Assembly (NCBI GenBank): GCA_041609995.1
Contig: JBFIPU010000003.1
Location: 29,061 to 93,060, forward strand
DNA length: 64,000 bases
Origin: JABDOU01 sp041609995
Lineage (GTDB): Bacteria; Actinomycetota; Acidimicrobiia; Spongiisociales; SHLN01
Reading direction: 5' to 3'
In this document: positions 1-9,189 of the stretch, in pieces
Layout: each line of letters starts with the position of its first letter
How positions within the stretch are numbered: position 1 is the stretch's first letter
Program-made: the position numbers and the translations under genes
The notes under the pieces: generated by a model
Told to the model about the DNA's origin: nothing
Seen by the model: the letters and a program-made list of their open reading frames with translations, nothing else
Databases searched by the model: none

Positions 1-2008
1 CGGCGCGATACGGTCCGGCCGCTCCCTCGGCCTCCCAATTGGGGAAGTAGGACACCTTGACGAGATGGGGGACGCCGATGGCGGTCGTCTCGAACGAGAT
101 GTGGTGATCTTCTAGAACCACCCCGCTGACTTCGCCGGCGCGGGCGACAGGAGGAGCTTCCCGGAGGCCCGCCAGCGTCTCGTCTACCCGGGGCCAGGCC
201 GGCGGCCCCTGGGAGGCCAGCCAGTACGGGGTGTTCGCCGGATCTGCATACCAGTCGATCGCCACGTCATCGAAGGCAACGGTGTCGGGGTCGGTGACGA
301 GGCCTTCGATCCGGCCCGCCAGCCCGGTCTCGGGAGCCTCAAATACGCTCGGCGTGAACTCGGCGACCACCACCAGCTCACTGGCCGGCAGCGCAAAAAC
401 CGAGAAGGGCGCCGGGTTGGCGATCAGTTCGTACTCCGGATGGGCGAGAGCGGCGTTGGTCGCCTCCTCGGTGAAGGTCACGTAATACGAGACGTTGAAC
501 AGGTCCATGCGCGTGAGGGCCCGATCCAGGTCGAAACCGTTGTACGGCAATCCCGGGATCGGATTCGATGGGGCCTGGCTCATCTCGGCTGCATTCAGGA
601 AATGGAAGGGAGTAGTCAGGGACGACTCGAACAGCAACCCCTCCATCGATGGGTGCCCGTCGCTCCAGAACGGGGTCAGCATGAGCGCCATCGGCGTGCC
701 ATACCGGTTGAGGTCGTTGTTCGCTTCCCACATGACACGTCCGGGCGGGAGGTTGTCGATGGTCTCCATCAGCGTCGCATACTCCGCATAGTCGGGCTTG
801 GCCTCGTATCCGGAGAAGTTCCAGTTCGCCCAGCCTGGTGCGCTTTGGGATCCGATGACGAACGGGAGCACCACGACCGTGGCGGCCGCCAGCGTGATCC
901 ACGCCCACGATCGGTTGGAGCCAAACCACCTGCGGGCGGCGCCTACGGTGGCTGCCCCGATGGCCAACCCCGCGAAGAAGACGACCATGTAGAAGAAGTA
1001 CGGGAGCCACCGGCCGTTCCACAGCTTCCCCTCGAGGAACGGGTACGCGATGACCGGTGCCAGACCGATGGCGAGCAAGGGAGCGATCGTGTACCGCTTC
1101 CACGCCGCGACGAGAACACCCGCCACCGCCACCGGGAGAACCAGCCACAGCTCCGTTGGCAGGGGGCCACCCGCTTCGGGTGACCCGAAGAAACGTAGTG
1201 GCACCCAATTCATGTCGGTCGTGTACGAGATGTTCATCAACAGCGGGATCGTCCAGAACGCAGAAAGCGCAAAACCGGTGAGCCACGTCACGAGGCGACC
1301 GAGCCGATTCGGGTACCAGAGCAGTAGAAGTGAGGCAGGTGCCACGAGCATGGTCGTGATGACGTGGGTCAGCGCCATGGCAGCGAGAGCGAACGCTGAC
1401 CTCGCTCGAAAACCGCGACCCCGCCGGGCGTCGTCGATGATGAAACCGAGATACAGCAGCGAGAAGGCCATGGACCACGAGAAGGAGTATTCGCCCGCCA
1501 TGGTCGACTTGATGTTGCCCCCGAAGATCGCATAACTCTCGAGGAAAACAAACCCGGTCCCGGCGGCCGCTGCCACAGTCGCCACCGGACGGGATGCACC
1601 GATCCCTCGCGCCAGAACATAGGACCCGACGGGCATCAGCAACAAGCCACCGACCGCCACAAGCTTGAACGCCACTCCATACGGGAGAACGACGTCCAGT
1701 GCGACGATGAGCAGCGCCGGCAGCGGAAAGTAGAAATACAGGATCGGAAATCCCGCGAACCAATCGTTGCTCCAGCCTGCGATTCGGCCCTGGGGTAGCA
1801 ACACGTCTCGCAGGTACGCCGGCACGAGCACGTGGGCGCCCATGTCGCCCCCGGTCGGCGTCGTGTTCTTGAAGATCTCCCACGGCTGGACCACGACGAA
1901 CACGACCAGAGTCAGCAAAGCCAGGACGAGTGCGGCCATGGCGCGCGGCCGCCGGAGGTCGGGCCACCAACGCGGGCCAGAGGATGCATTCGAAGACAGG
2001 GCTGTCAT
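1..2008 (-). CDS. Polytopic membrane protein, PTPS-related/GT-C-like (3' end beyond window)
   Basis: This frame is open from an ATG at 2008 to the left edge of the window, about 669 residues without a stop, so its C-terminus lies outside. A Shine-Dalgarno-like AAAGGACG sits just upstream. After a short Arg-rich N-terminus there is one hydrophobic helix (about residues 25-40), an extracytoplasmic stretch containing GWSNDWFAGFP, then many hydrophobic helices to about residue 390 and a large soluble C-terminal part. The motif and layout resemble the PTPS-related membrane family and GT-C glycosyltransferases, which transfer sugars from lipid carriers outside the membrane. That function is inferred from resemblance only. 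It heads the leftward group that continues out of the window. Confidence 0.8.
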   Translation of the reverse strand, partial: MTALSSNASSGPRWWPDLRRPRAMAALVLALLTLVVFVVVQPWEIFKNTTPTGGDMGAHVLVPAYLRDVLLPQGRIAGWSNDWFAGFPILYFYFPLPALLIVALDVVLPYGVAFKLVAVGGLLLMPVGSYVLARGIGASRPVATVAAAAGTGFVFLESYAIFGGNIKSTMAGEYSFSWSMAFSLLYLGFIIDDARRGRGFRARSAFALAAMALTHVITTMLVAPASLLLLWYPNRLGRLVTWLTGFALSAFWTIPLLMNISYTTDMNWVPLRFFGSPEAGGPLPTELWLVLPVAVAGVLVAAWKRYTIAPLLAIGLAPVIAYPFLEGKLWNGRWLPYFFYMVVFFAGLAIGAATVGAARRWFGSNRSWAWITLAAATVVVLPFVIGSQSAPGWANWNFSGYEAKPDYAEYATLMETIDNLPPGRVMWEANNDLNRYGTPMALMLTPFWSDGHPSMEGLLFESSLTTPFHFLNAAEMSQAPSNPIPGLPYNGFDLDRALTRMDLFNVSYYVTFTEEATNAALAHPEYELIANPAPFSVFALPASELVVVAEFTPSVFEAPETGLAGRIEGLVTDPDTVAFDDVAIDWYADPANTPYWLASQGPPAWPRVDETLAGLREAPPVARAGEVSGVVLEDHHISFETTAIGVPHLVKVSYFPNWEAEGAAGPYRA

Positions 2009-2033
2009 CAAACGTCCTTTGGGCAGGAGGGGA

Positions 2034-2222
2034 CTACGTGGAAGCCTTGCGAGCCAGGTCCAAGACCTTCTGTAGCTTCACGCGGCGTCCCCCCTTGTCC
2101 CACCAACGAGCCTCGCAGTTGGCGCACGACACGAACGTGATCTCCGTGCCGTCAGCCAGGCTCAGGTCGATTTCGGTGGTCTTCGTGTTGCCACAGTCTT
2201 GGCACGGCTGCTTGCTAGTCAT
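2034..2222 (-). CDS. Small zinc-ribbon protein (62 aa)
   Basis: The protein has two CxxC knuckles (CQDC near the N-terminus and CANC about 22 residues later), the layout of a treble-clef or zinc-ribbon fold, followed by a basic helix rich in Lys and Arg. The likely start is the ATG at 2222, whose first base is also the last base of the upstream gene's TGA (TGATG overlap), so the two are probably translationally coupled; a GTG one codon earlier is possible. Metal binding is a confident guess and nucleic-acid binding is only plausible. I do not recognise a named family. Confidence 0.75.
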   Translation of the reverse strand: MTSKQPCQDCGNTKTTEIDLSLADGTEITFVSCANCEARWWDKGGRRVKLQKVLDLARKAST

Positions 2223-2536
2223 CACTCGCCAGCATACCCGGGCACCTGCTTTTCCCGCGCCACGGCCTCCAGCTCGGATTCGTCGAGCTTGCCGAGATAG
2301 AGGGACTTCGCCTTGCCGTCTTCACGCCAGTATGCGTACCAGTAGGGACCGTGCGGGCACGAAGAGCAATCCGGCTTTCCACAGCGCACCGTCTGGGCCC
2401 GGAATCCGACGTTGATGCCCGGGTCCACGCCCGGACCAACCGTCCCGAGGCGGGCACTGATGATCATCGCCAGACGACGGAGATCTGCCTCATCGAGTTC
2501 CCGCACCCAGTCCAACATCTCAACGTCGAGCGCCAT
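2222..2536 (-). CDS. DUF6788-like small protein (104 aa)
   Basis: The start at 2536 is chosen because GGGAGGAGG lies just upstream; the open frame extends further back but that part is low-complexity and Pro/Arg-rich. The N-terminal 45 residues look helical. The second half carries RCGKPDCSSCPHGPYWYAYW, a Cys/His-rich motif followed by a short strand pair ending in YLGK. This resembles the DUF6788 family found in many bacteria, often near mobile or DNA-associated genes, with no established function. The three Cys and one His could bind a metal. It overlaps the downstream zinc-ribbon gene by one base, so the two proteins are probably made together. Confidence 0.7.
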   Translation of the reverse strand: MALDVEMLDWVRELDEADLRRLAMIISARLGTVGPGVDPGINVGFRAQTVRCGKPDCSSCPHGPYWYAYWREDGKAKSLYLGKLDESELEAVAREKQVPGYAGE

Positions 2537-2597
2537 GGCCCTCCTCCCGGATCCACGGTAGACGACTTCGCCCGTCGATGGATGCCATTGGCGCCGC

Positions 2598-3863
2598 CTA
2601 CTCCTCCCCGAACGGCCAGGCGCCGGACAACGACAGCCGTCCCTGGGTCGACCATGAGACGGCGATGGGGACATCGGACACGACGAGCACCCCATCCGGC
2701 GCCTCGGTCGTCACGTGGGCCGCCGTCCCCGGTGACACCCGCACCGAACGCCGGGCGGCGCCTTCTCCGACGGAGACCTGGGCCTCGGTGCCACTGGGAT
2801 TGAAGATCCAGACGTCCACTGCACCCGCCCGGGCCGGGCCGGCCACCATCCAGCGCTCGACTGGCTCGGCAACCGCCACGTCGCCGAAACGGCCCGATTC
2901 GCTGTCGCCCACCAGCGACACGATCACCGGGCTCGACGACGAGATTCGGGCCGCCAAAACCACCGCACCGAGAGCAGACGACGGGAGGACGGTGTGGCCG
3001 TTTGGTTCGAGCAGCTCCGTCACCTCGCCGGACACCCCGCTGGAATCGATCCCTGTGAACTCGACCTCCACCTGCTCGCGCCGCGGATTGGTGACGACGA
3101 TATCGCCGACCACGCCGCCCACGCGCACGGTCGGAAGGTACCACTCGGGTGCCGCATGTCCGGCGGGCCAGGTGGCAATGCCGTTGGGGGTGGTCGAGAC
3201 GATGGCGGGGAGCAGCCGCCCCTCGTTCACCTCGACCTCGACCTTGACCATCACCCGCTGACCCAACACCTCGTGCAACGGGATCTCGATCACATCTCGC
3301 GGCGCCACGCCGATCGCCTCGAGGTCGGTGATCGGTTCGGGCCCGAATTCGGTGCTGACTCGAATGTCGGCCTTGGCGCTCGACAACAGGGGATTCATGA
3401 GCCGCAATACCAGCCGGTCCTGGGCGCCGATGGCGCCCCCGTACAGCGACCACGTCCTTCGGGCCTCCGGGTAGCAGGTGGTGGCGGTTGCCCGCGTCGG
3501 ACCTTCGCTGATCCAGGCGGCGCCGGCCTGGGGCGAAGACACCTCGATGACAGCCCCGCCGCCGAACAGCTGCCCAGCAGGGGTGAAGGAGGCTGTCGCT
3601 GCGTTCTCCTGTGAGAACTCGGCGGTGTCAACGATGACGTTGGAGTCGAGCAGGGAAATGAGCGAGGTTGCCGCGGTACCCGCCAGCGCTTGAAACGCGG
3701 TCGCCGCTTCTACCCCGGATCCCACGCAATAGAGGACGCCCGATTGAACCGTGCCGAGAGTCGGCGGCACTTCGTCATCAACCGGGGCAGCCACGGGCAA
3801 CGACACCCAGGCGATCCCCGATACGATCACCACTACTGCGATGAGAACGGCGCGGTAGATCAC
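2598..3863 (-). CDS. DUF5719 family secreted/anchored protein
   Basis: This is a 421-residue protein with a single N-terminal hydrophobic segment (about residues 5-25) and the rest predicted outside the membrane, rich in beta-strand and Val/Gly/Pro. It resembles the actinobacterial DUF5719 family, which is typically encoded directly behind a giant membrane glycosyltransferase, as it is here. The GTG start overlaps the stop of that upstream gene by 4 bases (GTGA), so the two are co-translated. A role in cell-envelope glycan assembly is inferred from neighbourhood only; no catalytic motif is visible. Confidence 0.85.
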   Translation of the reverse strand: MIYRAVLIAVVVIVSGIAWVSLPVAAPVDDEVPPTLGTVQSGVLYCVGSGVEAATAFQALAGTAATSLISLLDSNVIVDTAEFSQENAATASFTPAGQLFGGGAVIEVSSPQAGAAWISEGPTRATATTCYPEARRTWSLYGGAIGAQDRLVLRLMNPLLSSAKADIRVSTEFGPEPITDLEAIGVAPRDVIEIPLHEVLGQRVMVKVEVEVNEGRLLPAIVSTTPNGIATWPAGHAAPEWYLPTVRVGGVVGDIVVTNPRREQVEVEFTGIDSSGVSGEVTELLEPNGHTVLPSSALGAVVLAARISSSSPVIVSLVGDSESGRFGDVAVAEPVERWMVAGPARAGAVDVWIFNPSGTEAQVSVGEGAARRSVRVSPGTAAHVTTEAPDGVLVVSDVPIAVSWSTQGRLSLSGAWPFGEE

Positions 3864-6613
3864 AGCGGCTCACGGCGCAACGACGCTCGCCTGGCCATCG
3901 CTGCGATCATCACGTACAGGGCGCCCACCAGGACCGCCAGCCACGTCAGATTGCGGAGCACGCCCGAACCCTGGTAGACGACGCGTCGTTCTCCCTCCAA
4001 GGCGACGATGCCGGCCCAATCGTCTTGCCGGAACTCATCCGGGTCCCAGCGAGCGTCGGCGTTTTCCGCAATCCGCAACGCGGTTCCGACCGGGCCGTCG
4101 CCCCTCAACACGTAGTCGGGCATCTCGAATTGCCATCGCACGCCGCGATCATCGACTGCCCGGGAGATCCAGGGCTCGATCTCGAACGCGCCGTCGGGAG
4201 CCTGGCCCAGCTCGGCGAGATCGAGTTGGCCTCGCAGCCAGGGTGTCAGCTGGTTGGGGCTGGTGGCGATGATCCACCTGATACCAAATGGGGCGAGTTC
4301 GGCTCCGCCGCGAATGGTGCTTCCATCGAGGATGCGGTTCAGCGCTCGCTCGAGTTCGCCATCGCCGATGCGATCGGACGCCAACCACAGCTCTGACAGC
4401 GTTGGCGACGGCGCTGAGACGACTCGATATCGCAGCCCCTCACTGAGACGTCGGCTGTCACCGGGAATCGTCGCCGGGCTGCCCACGAGCAGGATGCGTG
4501 AACTCCCATCGGCCGCAATGCCCGCGTCCCTCTCCGTGAACCGGACGAGACGGTCGTAGTCATGGCCGGGAAGGCCGCCTCGTCCCGTGAAAAGATACGG
4601 CAAGACCGCCACGGCGAGGACAACGACCGCCAGCCCGGCCACCCACTTGATCCAAGAGAAGCCGACACGGGTTTCCATCAGACCGGCCGCCGCGATAAGG
4701 GCGATGCCAAATGAGGCGACCATGATGGCTGCCAGCGAGGTTTCGAGTCCGATCTCGCTGCCGAGAAACTCTCGATGCGAGTTGCGAGATGCCACGGCGG
4801 CCAGGGCGGCCAACAACCCTCCCCACCCGGCCAGCCGAACAGCTCGATACGATCCAAACGCCACCGCCAGCACGAAGACGAGGCCGAGGGTGATCACCAT
4901 CCAGGTATTGGGTGACCAATGCAGGTCGTGGCCGGCACGCGACAACACGTCATATGTTCCGAGCAGGCCGATCCAGGGCAGCAGGAGGGGAAGCGCTGCC
5001 ACGGCGCTCAGAGAGCCCATCGCGACCGGGAATCCGCCCCGGCCCGGCTCCACCAATGTGAGGATCACGAGGATGATCGTCGGAATGACGAGGGCGGGGA
5101 CGGTATACCCGGCAGCAACGGCGGTCAGCAGTGCCATGATGGCCAGTCTCGACACGACATCCCACAAGCCCTTGGGCCGGCGAACCCCCAGGTGCACCAC
5201 CCACGGAATGACTCCTGCCGCCATCATCGTCGGCCACCCACCTGCTTGTGCGATGGTCCAGGCGGCCGGCCCGAGTACGTACAACAAGGCTCCGGAGTAA
5301 CGCCCGGCGACCCCGACCCCCATCGCATCCAACAAGCGAGCCATGCCGGCCGCCGCGGCGAGGGTGGCCACGACCGTCAAGAACCAACCCCCCACGGTGG
5401 GGCTGCCCAACATCAGGATCTGGCCGACAGCGCTGATCGCCACACCCGGGCGATACGGCTCCGGGCTTCCCAGTCCGGCGACATTCCACCCTCCGGCATA
5501 GGCGCGCAACACATCCAGGGCTGAGTTGTCGAGCGGCATCGTGTACCCCGCGGTCGGGAGGCCGAAGCGAAACAGCGATCTGGTACCGATCAGGACCGTC
5601 GCCACGATCCCGGCGGGCCAGATCCACGATGGACGCACCAGCGCCTCTTCCCCCGAATCGACCAGCGTCGCCACATTGCGGGCCAGCGGCGTCGAGCTGA
5701 AGAGCCCGGCGATGGAACCGGCCACCTGGCTCATGCGCAGCGAGCCCCTCCGCTGGTAGCGGAAGAGCTCCTCGTCGCCGACAGAGCGACCAATCGCCCT
5801 TCGCTGCCGGAGGGTCTCGGGGAGATGAACGACGTTCCAGGCCAAGGCAGCCAGGAATCCCGGCAGCGTGAACCGACGCCGCAATGGGCTCAGCACGCCG
5901 TCAATCAGCCCCACCAGCAACGCCATCGGCAGAACCCACGCCAGGGTCACCGGGCTGTAGGCCTTCATGATGGCGCGCAGCCGTCCGGCCTCCCGCCGCC
6001 AGAAGGGGGCTCCGCGGCGGAACTCCTCTGAAACCACGACCTCGGACGACGGAGCGACAACGATCCGTCCGCCCGTCAAACGAATCCGCTGGCAGAGGTC
6101 CAGCGAGGCGCTCTCCGGGTCCAATCGGCCATCAAAGCCGCCCACCGATGAGAGCGCCCCGCGGCGCACGAGGAGAGAAGCGGCCGACACGTAGCCGATG
6201 TCCCGCACCACGTCGTACTGCTCCTGGTCCAGCTCACCCGGATCGAAGCCCCGGTGTGTCTCGCCCAACACGTCCGTAGAAAAGCCGACGGAGTCCAGTT
6301 GGTTCTGATCGCCGGCGTTGAGCCCCTTGCTTCCGACGACGTCGGCATCGAGGCGGGCCATTTCATGCAGCAACGCCTCGAGTGCATCTGGATGTGGTTC
6401 TGTGGAACCGTCAAGCAACCACACGTGGGTGACGGAGTCGTCGACAACACCGAGAATGTCGGCCAGGCGCCCGTGGGCGATCGTTGCAACCTGATCGACG
6501 GCGTACGTCTGGCGGACCGTACCAGCCACGGCGGGGGCAGGATCTTCACCGGATAGCATCACAACGGCAGCAACGGACGTTGCCAGCGGTGGGGCAAAGG
6601 ACACAGAGGGCAT
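3860..6613 (-). CDS. Giant GT2-type membrane glycosyltransferase, GT motif degenerate
   Basis: The protein has about 917 residues from the ATG at 6613; an ATG at 6640 would add nine residues but overlap the divergent cofD start, and the open frame continues even further. An N-terminal GT-A-like domain (to about residue 250) precedes many transmembrane helices (about 260-700), then an extracytoplasmic region and a final helix near the C-terminus. This architecture belongs to the actinobacterial glycosyltransferases encoded next to DUF5719 and F420 genes. The family motif normally reading LLHDDSAP appears as LLDGSTEP, so the usual acidic pair is altered. It is co-translated with DUF5719. A role in envelope glycan synthesis is likely but the substrate is unknown. 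Confidence 0.85.
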   Translation of the reverse strand: MPSVSFAPPLATSVAAVVMLSGEDPAPAVAGTVRQTYAVDQVATIAHGRLADILGVVDDSVTHVWLLDGSTEPHPDALEALLHEMARLDADVVGSKGLNAGDQNQLDSVGFSTDVLGETHRGFDPGELDQEQYDVVRDIGYVSAASLLVRRGALSSVGGFDGRLDPESASLDLCQRIRLTGGRIVVAPSSEVVVSEEFRRGAPFWRREAGRLRAIMKAYSPVTLAWVLPMALLVGLIDGVLSPLRRRFTLPGFLAALAWNVVHLPETLRQRRAIGRSVGDEELFRYQRRGSLRMSQVAGSIAGLFSSTPLARNVATLVDSGEEALVRPSWIWPAGIVATVLIGTRSLFRFGLPTAGYTMPLDNSALDVLRAYAGGWNVAGLGSPEPYRPGVAISAVGQILMLGSPTVGGWFLTVVATLAAAAGMARLLDAMGVGVAGRYSGALLYVLGPAAWTIAQAGGWPTMMAAGVIPWVVHLGVRRPKGLWDVVSRLAIMALLTAVAAGYTVPALVIPTIILVILTLVEPGRGGFPVAMGSLSAVAALPLLLPWIGLLGTYDVLSRAGHDLHWSPNTWMVITLGLVFVLAVAFGSYRAVRLAGWGGLLAALAAVASRNSHREFLGSEIGLETSLAAIMVASFGIALIAAAGLMETRVGFSWIKWVAGLAVVVLAVAVLPYLFTGRGGLPGHDYDRLVRFTERDAGIAADGSSRILLVGSPATIPGDSRRLSEGLRYRVVSAPSPTLSELWLASDRIGDGELERALNRILDGSTIRGGAELAPFGIRWIIATSPNQLTPWLRGQLDLAELGQAPDGAFEIEPWISRAVDDRGVRWQFEMPDYVLRGDGPVGTALRIAENADARWDPDEFRQDDWAGIVALEGERRVVYQGSGVLRNLTWLAVLVGALYVMIAAMARRASLRREPL

Positions 6614-6638
6614 TGGACCAATTCTTGAGACAAACCCC

Positions 6639-7547
6639 ATGAGACGCAACGACCTTCGTGTGGCGCTCCTGGCAGGCGGGGTGGGAGGCGCCCGCATGGC
6701 TCGGGCGTTGGCGCCGGTGGCCCGACTCTCCGTCATCGTCAATGTGGGAGATGACGAGACGATCTACGGCCTCGACGTCTCACCCGACCTGGATTCGGTC
6801 ACCTACACCCTCGCCGGACTCGAGGGCCCAGAGGGGTGGGGGCGCCGCGAGGACACCTTCCACGCCATGGCCACCCTGGCAATGCTGGGGATCGATACGA
6901 CGTTTCGCCTCGGAGACCGGGATCTCGGCCTGAACCTGCTCAGGACACAACGGCGGGCAGCCGGCGATGTTCTGTCGGCGATCACCGGCGACATCGTCAA
7001 GCAGCTGAACATCCCGGCTGCAATCTTTCCGGCGACCGACCAGCGGCTTCCTACACGGGTGACCACGGCCGAATTGGGGCGGCTCAGCTTCCAGGAGTAC
7101 TTCGTGAAGCATCAGGCAGCTCCCACCGTGACCGGCCTCGAGTTCTTCGGCGCCGACGCCGCCGACGCCGCCCCCGGTGTGGTCGAAGCGATCGCTGAAG
7201 CCGATGTGGTGGTGATAGCACCGAGCAACCCGCCTCTCTCCATCTGGCCGATCCTCGCCATCGAACCGATCCGGGCCGCTGTCGCAGGGGCCGGCACGGT
7301 CCTGGCCGTGAGCCCGCTCGTGGGAGGAGCGCCGGTCAAGGGCCCGACCGACCGGGTCATGGCGTCTCTCGGCTATGAGGTTTCCCACGCCGGGGTGGCG
7401 GACTGTTACGCGGACCTGTTGACCCACCTCGTGGTCGATGCCGACCCGCCGCACGGGCCGTTCGAGACGTTGGTGCGCGACACCATGCTCGACACACCGG
7501 CCCGCAGTGCTGACTTCGGTTCTTGGTTTGTGGGGTTTTGGACATGA
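6639..7547 (+). CDS. cofD: 2-phospho-L-lactate/phosphoenolpyruvate transferase, F420 biosynthesis
   Basis: A 302-residue cytoplasmic enzyme that joins the activated 2-phospho-C3 acid (an EPPG- or LPPG-type donor) to the deazaflavin Fo, giving F420-0 or its dehydro form. The N-terminal LLAGGVGGARMARAL is the nucleotide-binding signature of CofD/FbiA, and the length is typical. It starts 25 bases from the divergent giant glycosyltransferase with no good Shine-Dalgarno, so the mRNA may be leaderless; a GTG at 6660 is an alternative start. It overlaps cofE by ATGA, so the two steps are translationally coupled. In actinobacteria this protein is also called FbiA. Confidence 0.95.
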   Translation: MRRNDLRVALLAGGVGGARMARALAPVARLSVIVNVGDDETIYGLDVSPDLDSVTYTLAGLEGPEGWGRREDTFHAMATLAMLGIDTTFRLGDRDLGLNLLRTQRRAAGDVLSAITGDIVKQLNIPAAIFPATDQRLPTRVTTAELGRLSFQEYFVKHQAAPTVTGLEFFGADAADAAPGVVEAIAEADVVVIAPSNPPLSIWPILAIEPIRAAVAGAGTVLAVSPLVGGAPVKGPTDRVMASLGYEVSHAGVADCYADLLTHLVVDADPPHGPFETLVRDTMLDTPARSADFGSWFVGFWT

Positions 7548-8260
7548 GCGCCGACCTCGAAGTGTTCGCCATCCGCGGGATCGGCGAAATCGTTCCCGGG
7601 TCCGACCTGGGCGCGGTGATCGCCACCGCGATCGCGGATCAGCTGGCCGGCCTGGAAGACGGGGACGTTGTCGTTGTCACGCACAAGATCGTCTCCAAGG
7701 CCGAAGGCAGGCTTGCCCGGCCGCCAGACGGAGCGGTGGCCTCGATCGTCGAATCCGAAGCAGTCGACATCGTGCGGCGGCGAGGAGATCTCCTCATCGC
7801 TCGCACCCGCCACGGGTTCATCTGCGCCAATGCCGGCGTGGACCGCTCGAACGTGCCTGGAGATGATGTTGTGCTGCTCCCGATCGACCCGGACGGATCG
7901 GCCGCCGGCCTGCGGCACGCGCTGGTCCGCAGATTCGGCGTGGAGCTCGCAGTAGTGGTGACCGACACCTTCGGGCGAGCCTGGCGCCGAGGTCTCGTCG
8001 ATGTCGCCATCGGGTCAGCCGGTGTGGAGGTCCTCGACGACCACCGGGGGCGGGCCGACCATACAGGGCGGCCTCTGCAGGTCACCGAGGTGGCGATCGT
8101 CGACGAAATCGCAGCCGCCGCCGATCTGGTGATGGGCAAGGCCGAATTCGTCCCGGTGGCCGTGGTAAGGGGGCTGACGCGGTTTGTCCAACCGGGCCAT
8201 CAGGCATCCGGGAGGGCAGCCGACCTCGTTCGTCCTCCGAGCGAAGACCTCTTTCTCTAG
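7544..8260 (+). CDS. cofE: Coenzyme F420-0:L-glutamate ligase
   Basis: A 238-residue GTP-dependent ligase that adds the gamma-linked glutamate tail to F420-0. The signatures GDVVVVTHKIVSKAEGR and VVVTDTFGRAWRRG are those of the CofE fold. The ATG at 7544 overlaps the cofD stop (ATGA) and is preferred over an in-frame codon at 7523. The protein stops after the ligase domain. Mycobacterial FbiB carries an additional C-terminal FMN-binding reductase domain that reduces dehydro-F420-0; it is absent here, so a separate reductase would be needed if the PEP route is used. The stop codon overlaps the convergent epimerase stop (CTAG). Confidence 0.95.
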   Translation: MSADLEVFAIRGIGEIVPGSDLGAVIATAIADQLAGLEDGDVVVVTHKIVSKAEGRLARPPDGAVASIVESEAVDIVRRRGDLLIARTRHGFICANAGVDRSNVPGDDVVLLPIDPDGSAAGLRHALVRRFGVELAVVVTDTFGRAWRRGLVDVAIGSAGVEVLDDHRGRADHTGRPLQVTEVAIVDEIAAAADLVMGKAEFVPVAVVRGLTRFVQPGHQASGRAADLVRPPSEDLFL

Positions 8261-9189
8261 CCCTGGTCCCGAAACCAATCGACGGTGGCGCCGATCCCCT
8301 CGTCCAGCGTGACGGACGGGTGCCAGTCGAGATGCCGAATGGCCCGGGAGGGATCGATGACGCTCCGGGCGAGGTCCCCGGCCTTGGCGGGGCCGTGGAC
8401 CGGCTCGCCCACAAAACCGGTCGCAGTGGCGAGGGCGTCGTATAACTCGCTGACGGAAGTGGCGACACCGGTGCCGATGTTCAGAAGCTCCCCGCCCCCT
8501 GTGGTTCCCGCGCGCACAAAGGCGTCGATCACGTCGGTGACAAAGACATAATCCCGCTGCTGGCTTCCGTCGCCGTTGATGGTGGGTGTCTTGCCGTCCA
8601 GCATCAACCGGGCGAAGATCGCAACGACGCCGGCCTCGCCATATGGATCCTGGCGGGGACCGTAGACATTTGCCAGCGCCATCGCCATGTAGTCCAGTCC
8701 GTATTGCTCGCGATAGAACCGGAAATAGTCCTCGGCGACCTTCTTGGAGATCCCATACGGGCTGTCGGGGTGTTTGGGATCGTTCTCGGTCGCTGGTTCC
8801 GTGACCTCGCCGTAGATAGCGCCTCCCGAAGAGGCGAATACGATCCGCTCGGTCCCATATTTGCGGGCGGCTTCGAGCAGGTTGACGGTTCCCAGGATGT
8901 TGACGGTGGCGTCGAAGATCGGATCGTCGACGGAGGGCCGGACCGCGCTCTGGGCAGCCAGGTGGAAGAGCCAATCCGGTCGCACCTCGGCAAACACATC
9001 ATCGATCTCGGGGGCGGTGATGTCCATCTCGACCATCCGGGCCCCGCCTGACAGAGCCGACTCGAGGCGGTCCATCCGACCCTTCACCAGGTTGTCGACT
9101 ACGACCACCCGGTGGCCGTCCGCCACGAGGCGGTCGGCGAGGTGGGAGCCGATGAATCCGGCTCCGCCGGTGATCAGGGAAGTTCTCAT
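8257..9189 (-). CDS. NAD-dependent sugar-nucleotide epimerase (GalE-like SDR)
   Basis: A 310-residue extended short-chain dehydrogenase. It has the Rossmann motif GGAGFIGSHL at the N-terminus, the catalytic Ser in SSGGAIYG and the YGISK catalytic Tyr-Lys pair, with substrate-binding residues of the UDP-glucose 4-epimerase type downstream. It is the last gene of a four-gene leftward operon (ugd, decarboxylase, nucleotidylyltransferase, epimerase), each overlapping the next by 4 bases, so it probably interconverts UDP- or GDP-sugars for the glycan loci. The exact substrate (glucose/galactose, uronate or other) cannot be read from the sequence. Confidence 0.9.
   Translation of the reverse strand: MRTSLITGGAGFIGSHLADRLVADGHRVVVVDNLVKGRMDRLESALSGGARMVEMDITAPEIDDVFAEVRPDWLFHLAAQSAVRPSVDDPIFDATVNILGTVNLLEAARKYGTERIVFASSGGAIYGEVTEPATENDPKHPDSPYGISKKVAEDYFRFYREQYGLDYMAMALANVYGPRQDPYGEAGVVAIFARLMLDGKTPTINGDGSQQRDYVFVTDVIDAFVRAGTTGGGELLNIGTGVATSVSELYDALATATGFVGEPVHGPAKAGDLARSVIDPSRAIRHLDWHPSVTLDEGIGATVDWFRDQG

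Noticed and set aside
378..1970. 530-codon open frame on the minus strand
   Set aside because: It is rich in Arg, Gly and Pro with no family pattern, and it overlaps the true frame (1-2008), which has clear membrane helices and a Shine-Dalgarno.
2464..3453. 329-codon minus-strand frame overlapping the DUF5719 gene
   Set aside because: Its composition is that of a shifted reading of GC-rich coding DNA; the DUF5719 frame has the membrane anchor and coupled start.
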